Positions 1 to 8,848 of a stretch of 48,826 bases of DNA are shown piece after piece. Both the position numbers and the translations under genes were made by a program. Numbering within the stretch: the stretch's first letter is position 1; each line of letters starts with the position of its first letter. The stretch is from Bacteriovoracales bacterium. GTDB taxonomy: Bacteria > Bdellovibrionota > Bacteriovoracia > Bacteriovoracales > Bacteriovoracaceae. The notes beneath the pieces are model-generated. The model was not told the origin of the DNA. It did not search any database and was given only the letters and a program-made list of their open reading frames with translations. The stretch covers positions 1 to 48,826 of the forward strand of contig JASBRV010000117.1 in NCBI GenBank assembly GCA_030149295.1, in the 5' to 3' direction.

Positions 1-1
1 C

Positions 2-1486
2 AAGTTCTTAGAAGACTCTTTAAAGAAGAATGTGAAAAATAATGTATTTGACGGTGCTGCCGCTTTTAAACTTTATGACACCTATGGCTTTCCCCTCGAC
101 CTGACCGAAGTCATTTTAAAAGACAAAAATATTACAGTCGACGTAAGAACTTTTAATCAAGCCATGGAAGAAAGAAAGGAAGACTCTCGAAAATCATGGA
201 AAGGCGCTTTGAATTTAGATGATAAATTTTTTCACGATTCAAAAGCCAAGTGTGGTGAAACAGAGTTTTTAGGTTATAACACTCTCAGTTCCGATGCCAT
301 TTTAAAGGATATTATTGATCTAGGCGAAGGCAACTTCGGGCTTGTTTTTAATCGTACTCCTTTCTACGCAGAAGGTGGCGGACAAGTAGGTGACACCGGA
401 ACACTTCTTGCCGGAAAAACAGAAATTGAGATTTATGACACCCAAAAGCCTGTCGATGGCCTTTTTGTTCATTTTGTAAAAGTGCGGCCCGACCTAAAAG
501 AAGGTAGCACCGTTCACTTACAAGTCTCCCAGAGAGAGCGGCAATTGACAGCAAGAAATCATAGCGCAACTCACCTTCTTCAATCTGCTCTCATTGAAGT
601 TTTAGGTGATCATGTGAAACAGAGTGGATCAATGGTTAATTCTGAACGACTTCGTTTTGACTTTACTCACATGCAATCACTTAAACAGGAAGAGCTTAAT
701 AGGGTAGAAGAGCTTGTAAATAACGAAATTCTCAAAGCTAATGAAGTTAAGGCTAGTCATTGCACAATGGATGAAGCTCTAGAAAAAGGAGCTTTAGCCC
801 TATTTGGGGAAAAATATGGTGATCGTGTTCGAGTATTGGAAATGGGGAAATTTTCTACAGAACTTTGTGGAGGTACTCATGTTCAAAATACATCTGAAAT
901 CGGTTTATTCACAATAATTTCTGAATCCTCACTCAGCACTGGGGTAAGAAGAATCGAAGCGACAACCTCAGAAAATGCGATTAAGCGTTTAAACGAACGA
1001 AGTAAAAAGCTTAAGGAACTTGAGCTACTCACCTCTTCTGGTGCCTCTGGAATAGTCGATAAGGTTTCTGGTTTATTTGATGAAGTAAAGAAGCTTCAAA
1101 AGGAAATTAAATCTCTAAAGGATGAATTAACCTCTAAAGACTCACAAGATATGTTTGATTCACCAGAGCTTTTAGGAGGATCTCTTCCGTTCAAGTACAC
1201 ACATACTCCCGAGGGTTCAGACCTAAGAAAATTATCTGATCTTTTTATGGACAAAAACCCCAAAGGTGCGGTCTTACTAACTTCAGAAAAAGGTGGACGT
1301 TTGGCCGTATTACTTAGGGCAGGAAAGAAAAGTAATATCCCTTGTAATAAAATTCTTAAAGAGAGCCTTCCTCTCATTGACGGACGTGGAGGGGGCAAGC
1401 CCGATATGGCCCAAGGCTCAGGAGAAAATAAAAACTTAGATCAATTTGTCTCAAAAATTAAAAGTGAACTTGAAAAGAACCTATAG
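2..1486 (+). CDS. alaS: Alanyl-tRNA synthetase, C-terminal part (5' end outside window)
   Basis: Charges tRNA-Ala in the cytoplasm. The reading frame is open from base 2, so the gene is cut by the window edge and the GTG at 32 is not its start. Visible parts are the end of the catalytic/tRNA-recognition region (FKLYDTYGFPLDLTE, strongly AlaRS-specific), the editing domain with zinc/active-site motifs HSATH and CGGTH, a coiled-coil stretch, and the C-Ala domain with the glycine-rich GRGGGKPDMAQGSG motif near the end. About 495 residues are present of a family that usually runs 870-900, so the N-terminal aminoacylation domain lies upstream. The next gene starts 6 bases after the stop, so the two are probably cotranscribed. 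Confidence 0.97.
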   Translation, partial: KFLEDSLKKNVKNNVFDGAAAFKLYDTYGFPLDLTEVILKDKNITVDVRTFNQAMEERKEDSRKSWKGALNLDDKFFHDSKAKCGETEFLGYNTLSSDAILKDIIDLGEGNFGLVFNRTPFYAEGGGQVGDTGTLLAGKTEIEIYDTQKPVDGLFVHFVKVRPDLKEGSTVHLQVSQRERQLTARNHSATHLLQSALIEVLGDHVKQSGSMVNSERLRFDFTHMQSLKQEELNRVEELVNNEILKANEVKASHCTMDEALEKGALALFGEKYGDRVRVLEMGKFSTELCGGTHVQNTSEIGLFTIISESSLSTGVRRIEATTSENAIKRLNERSKKLKELELLTSSGASGIVDKVSGLFDEVKKLQKEIKSLKDELTSKDSQDMFDSPELLGGSLPFKYTHTPEGSDLRKLSDLFMDKNPKGAVLLTSEKGGRLAVLLRAGKKSNIPCNKILKESLPLIDGRGGGKPDMAQGSGENKNLDQFVSKIKSELEKNL

Positions 1487-1492
1487 GAATTT

Positions 1493-3217
1493 ATGAAATT
1501 AATATTATCTCTTAGCATTATTCTTACCTTCACTTCCTGTTTTCAAAAGAAGGGCACTGGAGATAATAATACCTTAGTTCACCCCCTGTCGGGCGAGATA
1601 AGCACTTTAGACCCTGCGAATAGCTATGATGTCATATCAGCTGCTGTAGTCTACCAAGCACTCGAGCCTCTCTATCAATATCACTACCTGAAACGTCCAT
1701 ATTCTCTAGAGCCACTTCTCGCCAAGGATATGCCCAGAGTAGAGCAAAATGGCCTCAGATATGTAATTCCTATCAAAGAAGGTATACGTTACCATGATGA
1801 TCCTGCATTTGAAGGAAAACCTCGGTTTGTTAAAGCTCAAGATTTTATTACTCAAATCAAAAGGCTAGCCTTTATCCCCAATGCGAGTAATGGCTGGTGG
1901 CTCTTTGATGGTAAAATTAAAGGGATCAATGAGTTTAGAGATAAAGTTGGTAGTGACCTCAATAAGTTATACACTACCCCCATTGAAGGTCTAAAAGCAA
2001 AGGATGACAACACCCTTGTTATTGACCTTTCAGAGCCCTACCCTCAAATGACCGTCGCCCTTGCCATGAGCTTTACTGCTCCCGTACCAATTGAGGTCGT
2101 TAAAAAGTATGACAATAAACTTTCTAATATCATGGTTGGTACTGGGCCTTTCATGTTAGAAAAGTGGAATCGATTGTCGGGTTTGACTCTTGTCAAAAAT
2201 CCAAATTATCACGAAAGCTATTATCCCAGCCAAGGTGACCGTCTGGCGCACAGTCGTGGTATGCTCAAAGATGCCGGTAAGCGTCTCCCCTTTTTAGAGA
2301 AAATTGAATTTAAAATTATGAAAGAGAGCCAAACTCGATGGCTCAATTTTTTAGCAAAAAAGGTACACATTTTAAAAAATATTCCTAAGGATAATTATCA
2401 AAATGCTGTTACTCCTCAAGGTTCTCTTAGCCAAGACTTAAGAAAAAAAGGTATTCAACTTCAAGCCTTTCCGACCCTAACCTATTGGTGGCTTTCGTTT
2501 AATATGGACGACTCCATCTTTTCAAAGAATAAATATCTGCGCCTAGCTGTAGCCCATGCCTTTGACTTTGACCGTCACATTGAACTTTTCACCAACAAAA
2601 TCGGACAACGTGCCAATAGCATCTATCCTCCTGGTGTCCCCGGCTACAATCCCAACTCTATTCTTCCCTATAAATATGACCTTAAAAAAGCGAAAGAATT
2701 TCTCAAGAAGGCTGGATACCCAGAAGGAAAGGGCCTACCCACTATTTCATTTGACGTTAGAGGCACTTCTGCCCAAAATCGCCAACTTGGTGAATACCTG
2801 AAGTCTCAAATGGAAAAAGTCGGTATCCCAATTAAAGTCAATACAAACACTTTTCCTGATTTCCTAGAAAAGGCGAAGAAAGGAGAACTTGAGTTTTGGC
2901 AAGATGGGTGGACCCTTGATTATCCTGATGCCCAAAATGTGCTTCAGCTCCTTCTTAGAAAGAACTTTGTTCCAGGGCCAAATGTCACCTATTATCACAA
3001 TCCTAAATTCGAAAAGCTTTTCGATGAACTCAAGTTTCTTCCCGAAGGAGAAAGAAAGTGGGAAGTGATGAAAAAAATGGAAAATGTCGTCAATGAGGAC
3101 CTTCCCTGGATAATGCAATACTACTCAAGAAATTACGTTCTTTTCCATGGAAACCTCAAAAACTTCAGACATAGTGACCTGATTTACAACAACATGAAGT
3201 ATCTAAAGATCGAATAA
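1493..3217 (+). CDS. Peptide-type ABC transporter substrate-binding lipoprotein (SBP_bac_5 family)
   Basis: Probable periplasmic binding protein of the oligopeptide/dipeptide (OppA/DppA) family. The first 15 residues form a hydrophobic signal, followed by FTSC with Cys16 as likely lipidation site; the F at -3 makes the lipobox imperfect. The family signature is clear: LSGEISTLDPANSYD at the mature N-terminus, then MVGTGPFMLEKW and NPNYHE in the middle, and the C-terminal YHNPKFEKLFDEL segment. At 574 residues it has normal length. The start has an AGGAA ribosome-binding site. No permease or ATPase gene is nearby, so it is an orphan component or may have another role such as cell-wall peptide sensing. 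The substrate cannot be read from sequence. Confidence 0.88.
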   Translation: MKLILSLSIILTFTSCFQKKGTGDNNTLVHPLSGEISTLDPANSYDVISAAVVYQALEPLYQYHYLKRPYSLEPLLAKDMPRVEQNGLRYVIPIKEGIRYHDDPAFEGKPRFVKAQDFITQIKRLAFIPNASNGWWLFDGKIKGINEFRDKVGSDLNKLYTTPIEGLKAKDDNTLVIDLSEPYPQMTVALAMSFTAPVPIEVVKKYDNKLSNIMVGTGPFMLEKWNRLSGLTLVKNPNYHESYYPSQGDRLAHSRGMLKDAGKRLPFLEKIEFKIMKESQTRWLNFLAKKVHILKNIPKDNYQNAVTPQGSLSQDLRKKGIQLQAFPTLTYWWLSFNMDDSIFSKNKYLRLAVAHAFDFDRHIELFTNKIGQRANSIYPPGVPGYNPNSILPYKYDLKKAKEFLKKAGYPEGKGLPTISFDVRGTSAQNRQLGEYLKSQMEKVGIPIKVNTNTFPDFLEKAKKGELEFWQDGWTLDYPDAQNVLQLLLRKNFVPGPNVTYYHNPKFEKLFDELKFLPEGERKWEVMKKMENVVNEDLPWIMQYYSRNYVLFHGNLKNFRHSDLIYNNMKYLKIE

Positions 3218-3317
3218 CGGCAAAATTTTCCCTTAGCCAAGGACGATTGCTTTAGTCAGCTTTAATAATTTTTCATTTGCCCGATTAGCTACTAGCTGCC
3301 TTCTAGAAAGAGGACTT

Positions 3318-3716
3318 ATGAAAAATTACCTGCAAATAATTTTATTTATTATTTTTACTTTTACCGCATCCATGGGTTTTGCAAGAGATTATATAATCTA
3401 TTCCATTGCCCAAGATATCCCAATGGGACATGAGAGGGAAGAGGTAAAAAAGAATTACTATATAAACATGGGCGACAAACAAGGTCTTGATAAGGGGACC
3501 ATACTTGACGTTTTTCGTGTGATTTCAAGACTCGACCCCTATGAAACAAAGAAGAGATATAATTATCGCGTCAAAGTTGGAGAACTCACTGTTCTCCATA
3601 CCGAAGAAAATTCAGCGATAACAAGTCTTAATGATTTAGAAAGCCCAGAATCTAAAGTCTATTATGAAGTTCCCGGGCTTATGATTGGTGACCACGTAGA
3701 AGTTAAAGTCGATTAA
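3318..3716 (+). CDS. Small secreted protein with FlgT-C-like beta domain
   Basis: A 132-residue protein with a clear signal peptide (MKNYLQIILFIIFTFTASMGFA), so periplasmic or outer-membrane associated. The mature part contains NMGDKQGLDKGTILDVFRV followed by VKVGELTVLHTEENSAITSL. This pattern (N-x-G-x-x-x-G-hydrophobic-x-x-G-x-x-hydrophobic-x-V ... V-G-x-hydrophobic) is typical of the small beta domain at the C-terminus of flagellar assembly protein FlgT and related envelope proteins. The start is preceded by AGAGGA. It ends convergently with the next minus-strand gene, sharing the four bases TTAA as stop codon on both strands. Function unknown; the domain call is by eye and unverified. Confidence 0.6.
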   Translation: MKNYLQIILFIIFTFTASMGFARDYIIYSIAQDIPMGHEREEVKKNYYINMGDKQGLDKGTILDVFRVISRLDPYETKKRYNYRVKVGELTVLHTEENSAITSLNDLESPESKVYYEVPGLMIGDHVEVKVD

Positions 3717-3976
3717 CTTTCTTCATTTATAGTGCGTGAATGTAAGACATCTCTTCTATCCTTCAAAAGCTCACCTATCACTTTTACGGCTTTTAACACT
3801 TTTTCACAACGTTCCTTTTCTTTTTCACCTACATTCTCATTGCTTTCTAAAGCTTTTTTAAGAAAACTTCCCATCCCCTGTGCCACAACTAGGTGATTCG
3901 AAATATCGTGTAGAAACCTTCTTTCCTCAAGCATCAATTCTTCAAGTGTTAACTCTTCATTCCTATTCTGGGCCAT
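3713..3976 (-). CDS. Small protein resembling an isolated histidine-kinase dimerisation/phosphotransfer domain
   Basis: An 87-residue, highly charged helical protein with no signal peptide. Residues 17-40 (LEERRFLHDISNHLVVAQGM) look like the H-box of a sensor kinase or Spo0B-type dimerisation helix, with His23 at the phospho-acceptor position. A second helix rich in Lys/Glu follows (about 52-80). No ATP-binding domain is present here or next door, so it cannot phosphorylate itself as it stands. It might receive phosphate from another kinase or act as a decoy/dimerisation partner. It follows the next gene by 8 bases, its AGG partly overlapping that stop codon, so the two form a small operon. 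Functional assignment is inference. Confidence 0.5.
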   Translation of the reverse strand: MAQNRNEELTLEELMLEERRFLHDISNHLVVAQGMGSFLKKALESNENVGEKEKERCEKVLKAVKVIGELLKDRRDVLHSRTINEES

Positions 3977-3984
3977 GATCTTAC

Positions 3985-4245
3985 CTATAAGAAGTCAGAC
4001 TCAATTGAGTCAAATGATTTTATTCTAAGTATTTTAGCATATAGGATAGCCTCTTTTTCTTCCAGTGCCCTACCATGAATCACATAATTCTTATTTTTTC
4101 TTAATTCCTGAGTACTCTTATTACTTAAAAATATGATTGACCTTAACATCGTTCCACGAAAGGCTCCTCTAAAATGAAATTCATAAAAGGAACCATCACT
4201 ATTCTCCCAATAATTCAAACACTTTCCTATCGTAATAAAATCCAA
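3985..4245 (-). CDS. Hypothetical 86-residue protein
   Basis: I do not recognise this protein. It has no signal peptide or membrane segment and looks like a compact beta-rich domain (YEFHFRGAFRGTMLRSIIFLS ... YVIHGRALEEKEAILYAKILRIKSFD). The start chosen is TTG at 4245, supported by AAAGGAAAG a few bases upstream; there is no ATG alternative near it. It is the first gene of a two-gene minus-strand operon with the histidine-kinase-like gene, and is divergent from the acyl-CoA synthetase gene with only 29 bases between the start codons, so the promoters must overlap. A role with the downstream gene is suggested only by their spacing. Confidence 0.5.
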   Translation of the reverse strand: MDFITIGKCLNYWENSDGSFYEFHFRGAFRGTMLRSIIFLSNKSTQELRKNKNYVIHGRALEEKEAILYAKILRIKSFDSIESDFL

Positions 4246-4262
4246 CTTCGCTTTCCTTTGGT

Positions 4263-4268
4263 TATAAT
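4263..4268 (+). promoter_or_regulatory. Consensus -10 box for a leaderless acyl-CoA synthetase mRNA
   Basis: A perfect TATAAT lies in the 29-base divergent gap. Counting its last T as -7 places +1 on the A of the ATG at 4275. No Shine-Dalgarno sequence precedes that ATG. No good -35 box is seen 17 bases upstream (ATCCAA). The minus-strand gene at 4245 could use the same TTATAA core (TATAAC on the other strand with TTCAAA 17 bases upstream), so two promoters may overlap back to back. Confidence 0.5.
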
Positions 4269-4274
4269 AGTGCT

Positions 4275-5999
4275 ATGACAATTTTTGAATTTCTCAACCA
4301 AAAAGATGACATCGCTATACCAATCGTCTCTTCTCTCAATCGAGGTCAGCTAAACCATTACAACAAGAAAGAATATATTCAAGAAATCCTACTTCATGTT
4401 TCCCTTTTAAAAAATTGCGGCATAGGAAAGGGTGACCAAGTAATAATAAAAGCGGAAACCTCATTTCGTTGGCATTGCTTTGACATGGCGATAATGTTGA
4501 TTGGTGCAATCAACATTCCTCTATTTCCTACGATTTCTGAAAATGAATTCCTTACTATAACGAGTTATCTTAAACCCAAGCTTGTGATTAGTGACTATTT
4601 TACATTTAAAAAAATCGCACCAATTCTAAATATTAGTCACTCAGAAAATACTGACTTTAATTATGATCAAATGAGAAAAGATTGTGACTTAAAAGATTTG
4701 AATTTTCAGGAGCTCATTAAAAATATAGACCCAGAAAAAGACTGTTGCTATTTAGCGACATCAGGAACAACCGGCACCCCCAAACTCGCTCCTTTTTCTC
4801 ACACTCAACTATACTTACTCCTTAAGGCCATTCGTACTCAAATGAGAGGCAAGCTGACAAAAGGCAGTAAATCTCACACCAGCCTCCCCTTATCCCATGT
4901 TCTTGGAAGATGTGACTCTCTCCTTCATCTCATTCTCCCTGTTCAAACCCAATTTGGTACAGGTTTGGATCAGTTTTCAGAGGAAATAAAAAAGACAAAA
5001 CCCAATTACTTTATAACAATTCCTCAAATCATTCATCATATCAAAACAACGATTGAAAGATCTCTTGATGAAAAAAAACCGTGGGAAAAAGTTATTTTAA
5101 ATCAAATGATAGAATTTAGTTGTAAACTACAAAGAAAATTTAAAAACAATCAATCTCTCTCCAGATATGAAAGCCATATCTATAACTTCATCCAAAACTT
5201 TTTCAAAAGGTTTATGAAGGGAACGGGTCTTGAAGACTTACGTTTTATCGTAGCTGGCGGATCCTCTGTTTCAAAAGAGGATGACTTATTTTTTCAAAAC
5301 TTGGGAATTCCTATCCTTAAAGGATATGGACTTACTGAAACACTTGGACCTCTAACAATAAGTGATTTTTCTGAGAAGAATGCTGATTCTTGCGGAAAAC
5401 CCCTTCCTTTCACAGAAATTAAAATTGCTAACGATGGAGAGATTCTTATTAAATCTCCCTACATGATGCGAGGATATCTAAATAGTGAAATAGACTCCTT
5501 TAGTAAGGATGGATTTTTACTCACTGGAGATATTGGAGAGGTTTCCACTTCAGGAGAACTTCTCATTACAGACAGAAAGAAATACATCATCACCACCAGT
5601 AAAGGGAGAAATATCTCTCCTCAATACATTGAAGCCAGCCTAAAAAGATCTGAGATTATTGAAAATGTAATGGTTACTCTCAATGGAAATAACCAAATCG
5701 TAGCGTTGATTTCTACCCATAAGAGTCGGTTTCCCGATCTTGTTAGAGAAGAAAGCCTAACCTCTGATCTAAGACCAGAAAACTACCAATTCCATGCCCC
5801 CCTTATGGCGGCCATCAAACTGGAGATTGAGAAGGTTAATGCTAATCTTGCCGAAGATGAGAAAATTCAAGGATTTAGCGTACTGCCCACCAGACTTACC
5901 AAAGATAGCACTTATCTAACGCCATCCCTCAAACTTAAGAGGGAACTGATCTATAACAAATTCAAACGAGAAATAGACGCCCCGCACACTAGTTTATAG
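4275..5999 (+). CDS. AMP-dependent acyl-CoA synthetase/ligase
   Basis: Adenylate-forming enzyme that activates a carboxylic acid, probably a fatty acid, to acyl-AMP and then acyl-CoA. All core motifs are visible: the P-loop-like TSGTTGTPK at about residues 164-172, GYGLTET near 350, TGDIGE near 416, the hinge DRKKYIITTSKGRNISP near 432, and the C-terminal catalytic lysine region TPSLKLKREL near 555. At 574 residues it matches long-chain acyl-CoA synthetases (FadD15-like) without extra domains. No membrane segment. It stands alone between a divergent two-gene operon and rpoZ, with an unusual start lacking a ribosome-binding site. The acyl chain specificity cannot be told. Confidence 0.9.
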   Translation: MTIFEFLNQKDDIAIPIVSSLNRGQLNHYNKKEYIQEILLHVSLLKNCGIGKGDQVIIKAETSFRWHCFDMAIMLIGAINIPLFPTISENEFLTITSYLKPKLVISDYFTFKKIAPILNISHSENTDFNYDQMRKDCDLKDLNFQELIKNIDPEKDCCYLATSGTTGTPKLAPFSHTQLYLLLKAIRTQMRGKLTKGSKSHTSLPLSHVLGRCDSLLHLILPVQTQFGTGLDQFSEEIKKTKPNYFITIPQIIHHIKTTIERSLDEKKPWEKVILNQMIEFSCKLQRKFKNNQSLSRYESHIYNFIQNFFKRFMKGTGLEDLRFIVAGGSSVSKEDDLFFQNLGIPILKGYGLTETLGPLTISDFSEKNADSCGKPLPFTEIKIANDGEILIKSPYMMRGYLNSEIDSFSKDGFLLTGDIGEVSTSGELLITDRKKYIITTSKGRNISPQYIEASLKRSEIIENVMVTLNGNNQIVALISTHKSRFPDLVREESLTSDLRPENYQFHAPLMAAIKLEIEKVNANLAEDEKIQGFSVLPTRLTKDSTYLTPSLKLKRELIYNKFKREIDAPHTSL

Positions 6000-6002
6000 G
6001 CT

Positions 6003-6031
6003 TTGACTTTTAGAACGCAATGTCCTAAAAA
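6003..6031 (+). promoter_or_regulatory. Candidate sigma-70 promoter of rpoZ
   Basis: TTGACT (6003-6008), a 17-base spacer and TAAAAA (6026-6031) lie just after the synthetase stop. The predicted start near 6038 gives a leader of about 27 bases containing AGGAG before the rpoZ ATG. The -10 matches at only four of six positions, so this is a candidate. Confidence 0.4.
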
Positions 6032-6064
6032 AGGTAGTTCAGAGAAAAATTAGGAGTGTCTTAG

Positions 6065-6277
6065 ATGGCCCGTATTACTATTGAAGACTGTTTAGAAAAA
6101 GTTGAAAACCGCTATGAGCTTGTTCATCTTGCCACAAAAAGAGTTAAGCAACTAAGAGAAGGTGCTGATCGCTTGGTTAGATCAAAGAATAAAGACATCG
6201 TTACTGCACTCAGAGAGATTGCAGATGACAAAGTCAAGCATACACAAGTCGCGGAATACGACGAAGACGAATTCTAG
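6065..6277 (+). CDS. rpoZ: RNA polymerase omega subunit
   Basis: Small RNA polymerase subunit that helps assembly of beta-prime. The 70 residues carry the family pattern: [30 protein letters not shown] at the N-terminus, where the ARxT...NRFxLV..A..RARQL motif is expected, followed by [16 protein letters not shown]. Length is typical of short omega subunits. An AGGAG site precedes the ATG by 8 bases. It is followed at once by a strong terminator. In many bacteria rpoZ sits with gmk and spoT; neither is present here, so the gene is monocistronic or cotranscribed with the synthetase gene. Confidence 0.95.
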   Translation: MARITIEDCLEKVENRYELVHLATKRVKQLREGADRLVRSKNKDIVTALREIADDKVKHTQVAEYDEDEF

Positions 6278-6312
6278 AAAAAAAAAGCCCTCTTTAAAGA
6301 GGGCTTTTTTTT
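6278..6312. terminator. Bidirectional Rho-independent terminator between rpoZ and lon
   Basis: An 18-base perfect palindrome (6287-6304, arms GCCCTCTTT/AAAGAGGGC) is flanked by nine A on the left and eight T on the right. It therefore gives a GC-rich hairpin with a U-tract on either strand. It serves rpoZ on plus and lon on minus, which converge here. Confidence 0.95.
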
Positions 6313-6329
6313 GCCATATATTTTCTTCT

Positions 6330-8819
6330 CTATCTTTTGATTCTTGGCATCGCGACTTTTAATACATCATCAAAATGTTCTACCGGATAAAACTTTAAAC
6401 CTTTCCTATGTCTTTCTGGTACTTCAGAGAGATCCTTTTCATTTTCCTTCGGTAAGATAATCTCCTTAACACCTGCTCTTTTTGCAGCGAGAACTTTTTC
6501 TTTAATTCCCCCAACCGGAAGTACTCGACCAGTGAGAGAAAGCTCACCAGTCATCGCAAGGCCATTCTTAATTTTGTGATTTGTGGCTAAACTGTATAAC
6601 GCTAAAGCCATGGTAATCCCAGCACTTGGACCATCCTTAGGAGTGGCTCCTGCAGGAAGATGTAAATGCACTTCGTGCTCTGAAAGAAAGTCTAAAGCTT
6701 CTTCCGTCTGCGTCTCTCCTGACTTTTTAACCTTAGAGGTTCTTTTGCTCTTTTGCCTTTCGAGGTCCTCTTCAAGCAGGCTTTTTACATAACTATAAGC
6801 AATATTCGCTGACTCATTCATGACATTACCCATTTGACCAGTGAGCTTGAATGCTCCTTTGCCTTTTAGGGGAATCGTTTCGATGAATAAAATCTGACCA
6901 CCATAAGAAGTCCAAGCAAGACCTGTAACTACTCCTGGTGCCATTGATTTTTGAGCCAACTCTGTTTGGAAACGTGCACTTCCTAAGTGTTCCTCTAAAT
7001 CCGACGGCTTAGGGGCAAACTTCTTTTTTCTTCTGGAACTTACTTTTAAAAGTGCAGCCTTACGACAGAGCTTAGCTACATATTGTTCCATCATCCTTAC
7101 ACCCGGCTCTCTAGCGTAGTCAGAGATAAGACGTTTTAAAGTAGGCACACCTAAAGAGAAGTCATCTTTTGATAGACCATGCTTTTCCAAAAGTTTGGGA
7201 ATAACCCATTTTGTAGCAATGCTAACCTTTTCTTCAATGGTGTAACCACTCAACTCAATAAGCTCCATCCTATCAAGAAGAGGCTCTGGAATATTTCCAA
7301 CATAGTTTGCTGTGGCAATAAAGAGAACCTTTGATAAATCAAAAGGAACATCAAGATAGTGATCAATAAAAGACTTATTTTGTTCAGGATCGAGAACCTC
7401 CAACAAGGCAGATGCTGGATCACCTTGATAAGAATTACCTAGCTTATCAATCTCATCTAACATAATGACAGGATTATTGACTTCAACTCTCTTTAGGGCC
7501 TGTACAATTCTTCCCGGCATAGCCCCAACATAAGTCCTACGGTGTCCTTTAATTTCGGCTTCATCGCGCATACCACCAAGAGAGAAGCGATAAAACTTCC
7601 TCCCCAGAGATTCTGCGATACTCTTACCAAGTGACGTTTTACCAACCCCAGGAGGGCCACTTAAGCAAAGAATAGTCCCATCATACTCTGGCTTTAATTT
7701 TCTCACCGCGAGAAATTCTAAGATTCTCTCTTTTGCTTTTTCTAGGCCGTAATGATCCTTTTCCAGAATCTTTTTCGCCTTTTCCATTTCAATTTTTTCT
7801 GGAGTTGATTGTGACCAAGGAAGATCAATCATCCAGTTTAAGTAAGTTCTCGTCACATTATATTCTGGACTACTATCAGGAATAACCTCTAACCTTTCCA
7901 GTTCTTCTTGGGCTGCTTTTAGTGCCTCTTCAGGCATTCCAATCTCAAGAAGTTTATCCCCAATCCTCTTAATGTCTCTTGATTTTTCGTCTTCATCCAT
8001 TCCCAGTTCAGAACGAATGACCTTTAGTTGCTCTCTTAAAAAATATTCTCTTTGGTATTTATTTACCTTATCATTAACCTCATCGGAGATTTTCTTTTGA
8101 ATATCTGCGACATCCTTTTCTCTTCTTAAATAAACAAGAAGTTTAGCAAAACGTTTTTTAACGACTAAGGTCTCTAAGAAATCCTGAGCCTCTGGTATAT
8201 CTAGAGAAATAGCAAAAGCAACTAGGTCAGCAAGAGCACCCGGTGAGGGTGAGTTTAACATAGCAAGCTTCATTTCCTCATTAAAGTAAGGATTAATTTC
8301 ACTTAGCTTTTTCACCTGGTTAATAACAGATCTTGTATAAGCATCAAGCTCTTCATCATGATCTAAAATATCATCGAATACTTCAAAATCTGCTCTAATG
8401 AGGGGTGCTTCCTCAATATAATTGCTCGCACGATATCTCTTCACTCCGTGAACAAGAACATTCACAGAACCATCGGGAAGTTTAAGCTTTTTTACAACCT
8501 TACAAAGAACTCCCACCTTATACAGATCGTGAGTTTTAATTTCTCTTTTCTCTAAATCTATTTCCTCTTCAGGAACGAAGTCTCCATGTTCATCTTTTAA
8601 ATCAGATTTAACCAAATTAAGGGCTACAAATCCCGTTCTCATTAAGTAGTCATCTAATTCAGGAGTAAATTTATCTTCAGATAAAATGATTGGTGCAATC
8701 ATCCCCGGAAAGATGGGACTGTTCATGATAGGGATAATAACGACCTCATCTGGAAACTCTAAGTCATTTTCCGGACTTGGTTTTATCTGAACCTGATATT
8801 CATTTTCAATATCTGACAT
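6330..8819 (-). CDS. lon: ATP-dependent protease La (Lon)
   Basis: Cytoplasmic AAA+ serine protease that degrades damaged and regulatory proteins. 829 residues, a normal LonA length. Domain order is N-terminal substrate-binding domain (about 1-220, starting EVVIIPIMNSPIFPGMIAPI), coiled coil (about 230-300), AAA+ module with Walker A GPPGVGKTSLGKS near 390 and Walker B VIMLDEIDK, and the protease domain with catalytic serine in PKDGPSAG near 727 and lysine in GGIKEKVLAAKRAG near 770. An acidic/basic insertion (ERQKSKRTSKVKKSGETQTEEA) precedes the protease core. AGGAG lies upstream of the ATG. A small AMIN-domain gene lies 29 bases upstream on the same strand. Confidence 0.97.
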   Translation of the reverse strand: MSDIENEYQVQIKPSPENDLEFPDEVVIIPIMNSPIFPGMIAPIILSEDKFTPELDDYLMRTGFVALNLVKSDLKDEHGDFVPEEEIDLEKREIKTHDLYKVGVLCKVVKKLKLPDGSVNVLVHGVKRYRASNYIEEAPLIRADFEVFDDILDHDEELDAYTRSVINQVKKLSEINPYFNEEMKLAMLNSPSPGALADLVAFAISLDIPEAQDFLETLVVKKRFAKLLVYLRREKDVADIQKKISDEVNDKVNKYQREYFLREQLKVIRSELGMDEDEKSRDIKRIGDKLLEIGMPEEALKAAQEELERLEVIPDSSPEYNVTRTYLNWMIDLPWSQSTPEKIEMEKAKKILEKDHYGLEKAKERILEFLAVRKLKPEYDGTILCLSGPPGVGKTSLGKSIAESLGRKFYRFSLGGMRDEAEIKGHRRTYVGAMPGRIVQALKRVEVNNPVIMLDEIDKLGNSYQGDPASALLEVLDPEQNKSFIDHYLDVPFDLSKVLFIATANYVGNIPEPLLDRMELIELSGYTIEEKVSIATKWVIPKLLEKHGLSKDDFSLGVPTLKRLISDYAREPGVRMMEQYVAKLCRKAALLKVSSRRKKKFAPKPSDLEEHLGSARFQTELAQKSMAPGVVTGLAWTSYGGQILFIETIPLKGKGAFKLTGQMGNVMNESANIAYSYVKSLLEEDLERQKSKRTSKVKKSGETQTEEALDFLSEHEVHLHLPAGATPKDGPSAGITMALALYSLATNHKIKNGLAMTGELSLTGRVLPVGGIKEKVLAAKRAGVKEIILPKENEKDLSEVPERHRKGLKFYPVEHFDDVLKVAMPRIKR

Positions 8820-8848
8820 AAAAAGCTCCTAATCTACGAGGAAGTGAA

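Noticed and set aside
3229..3245. CCTT-AGCC-AAGG hairpin after the peptide-binding protein gene
   Set aside because: Only a four-base stem and no T-run directly after it; not a convincing terminator.
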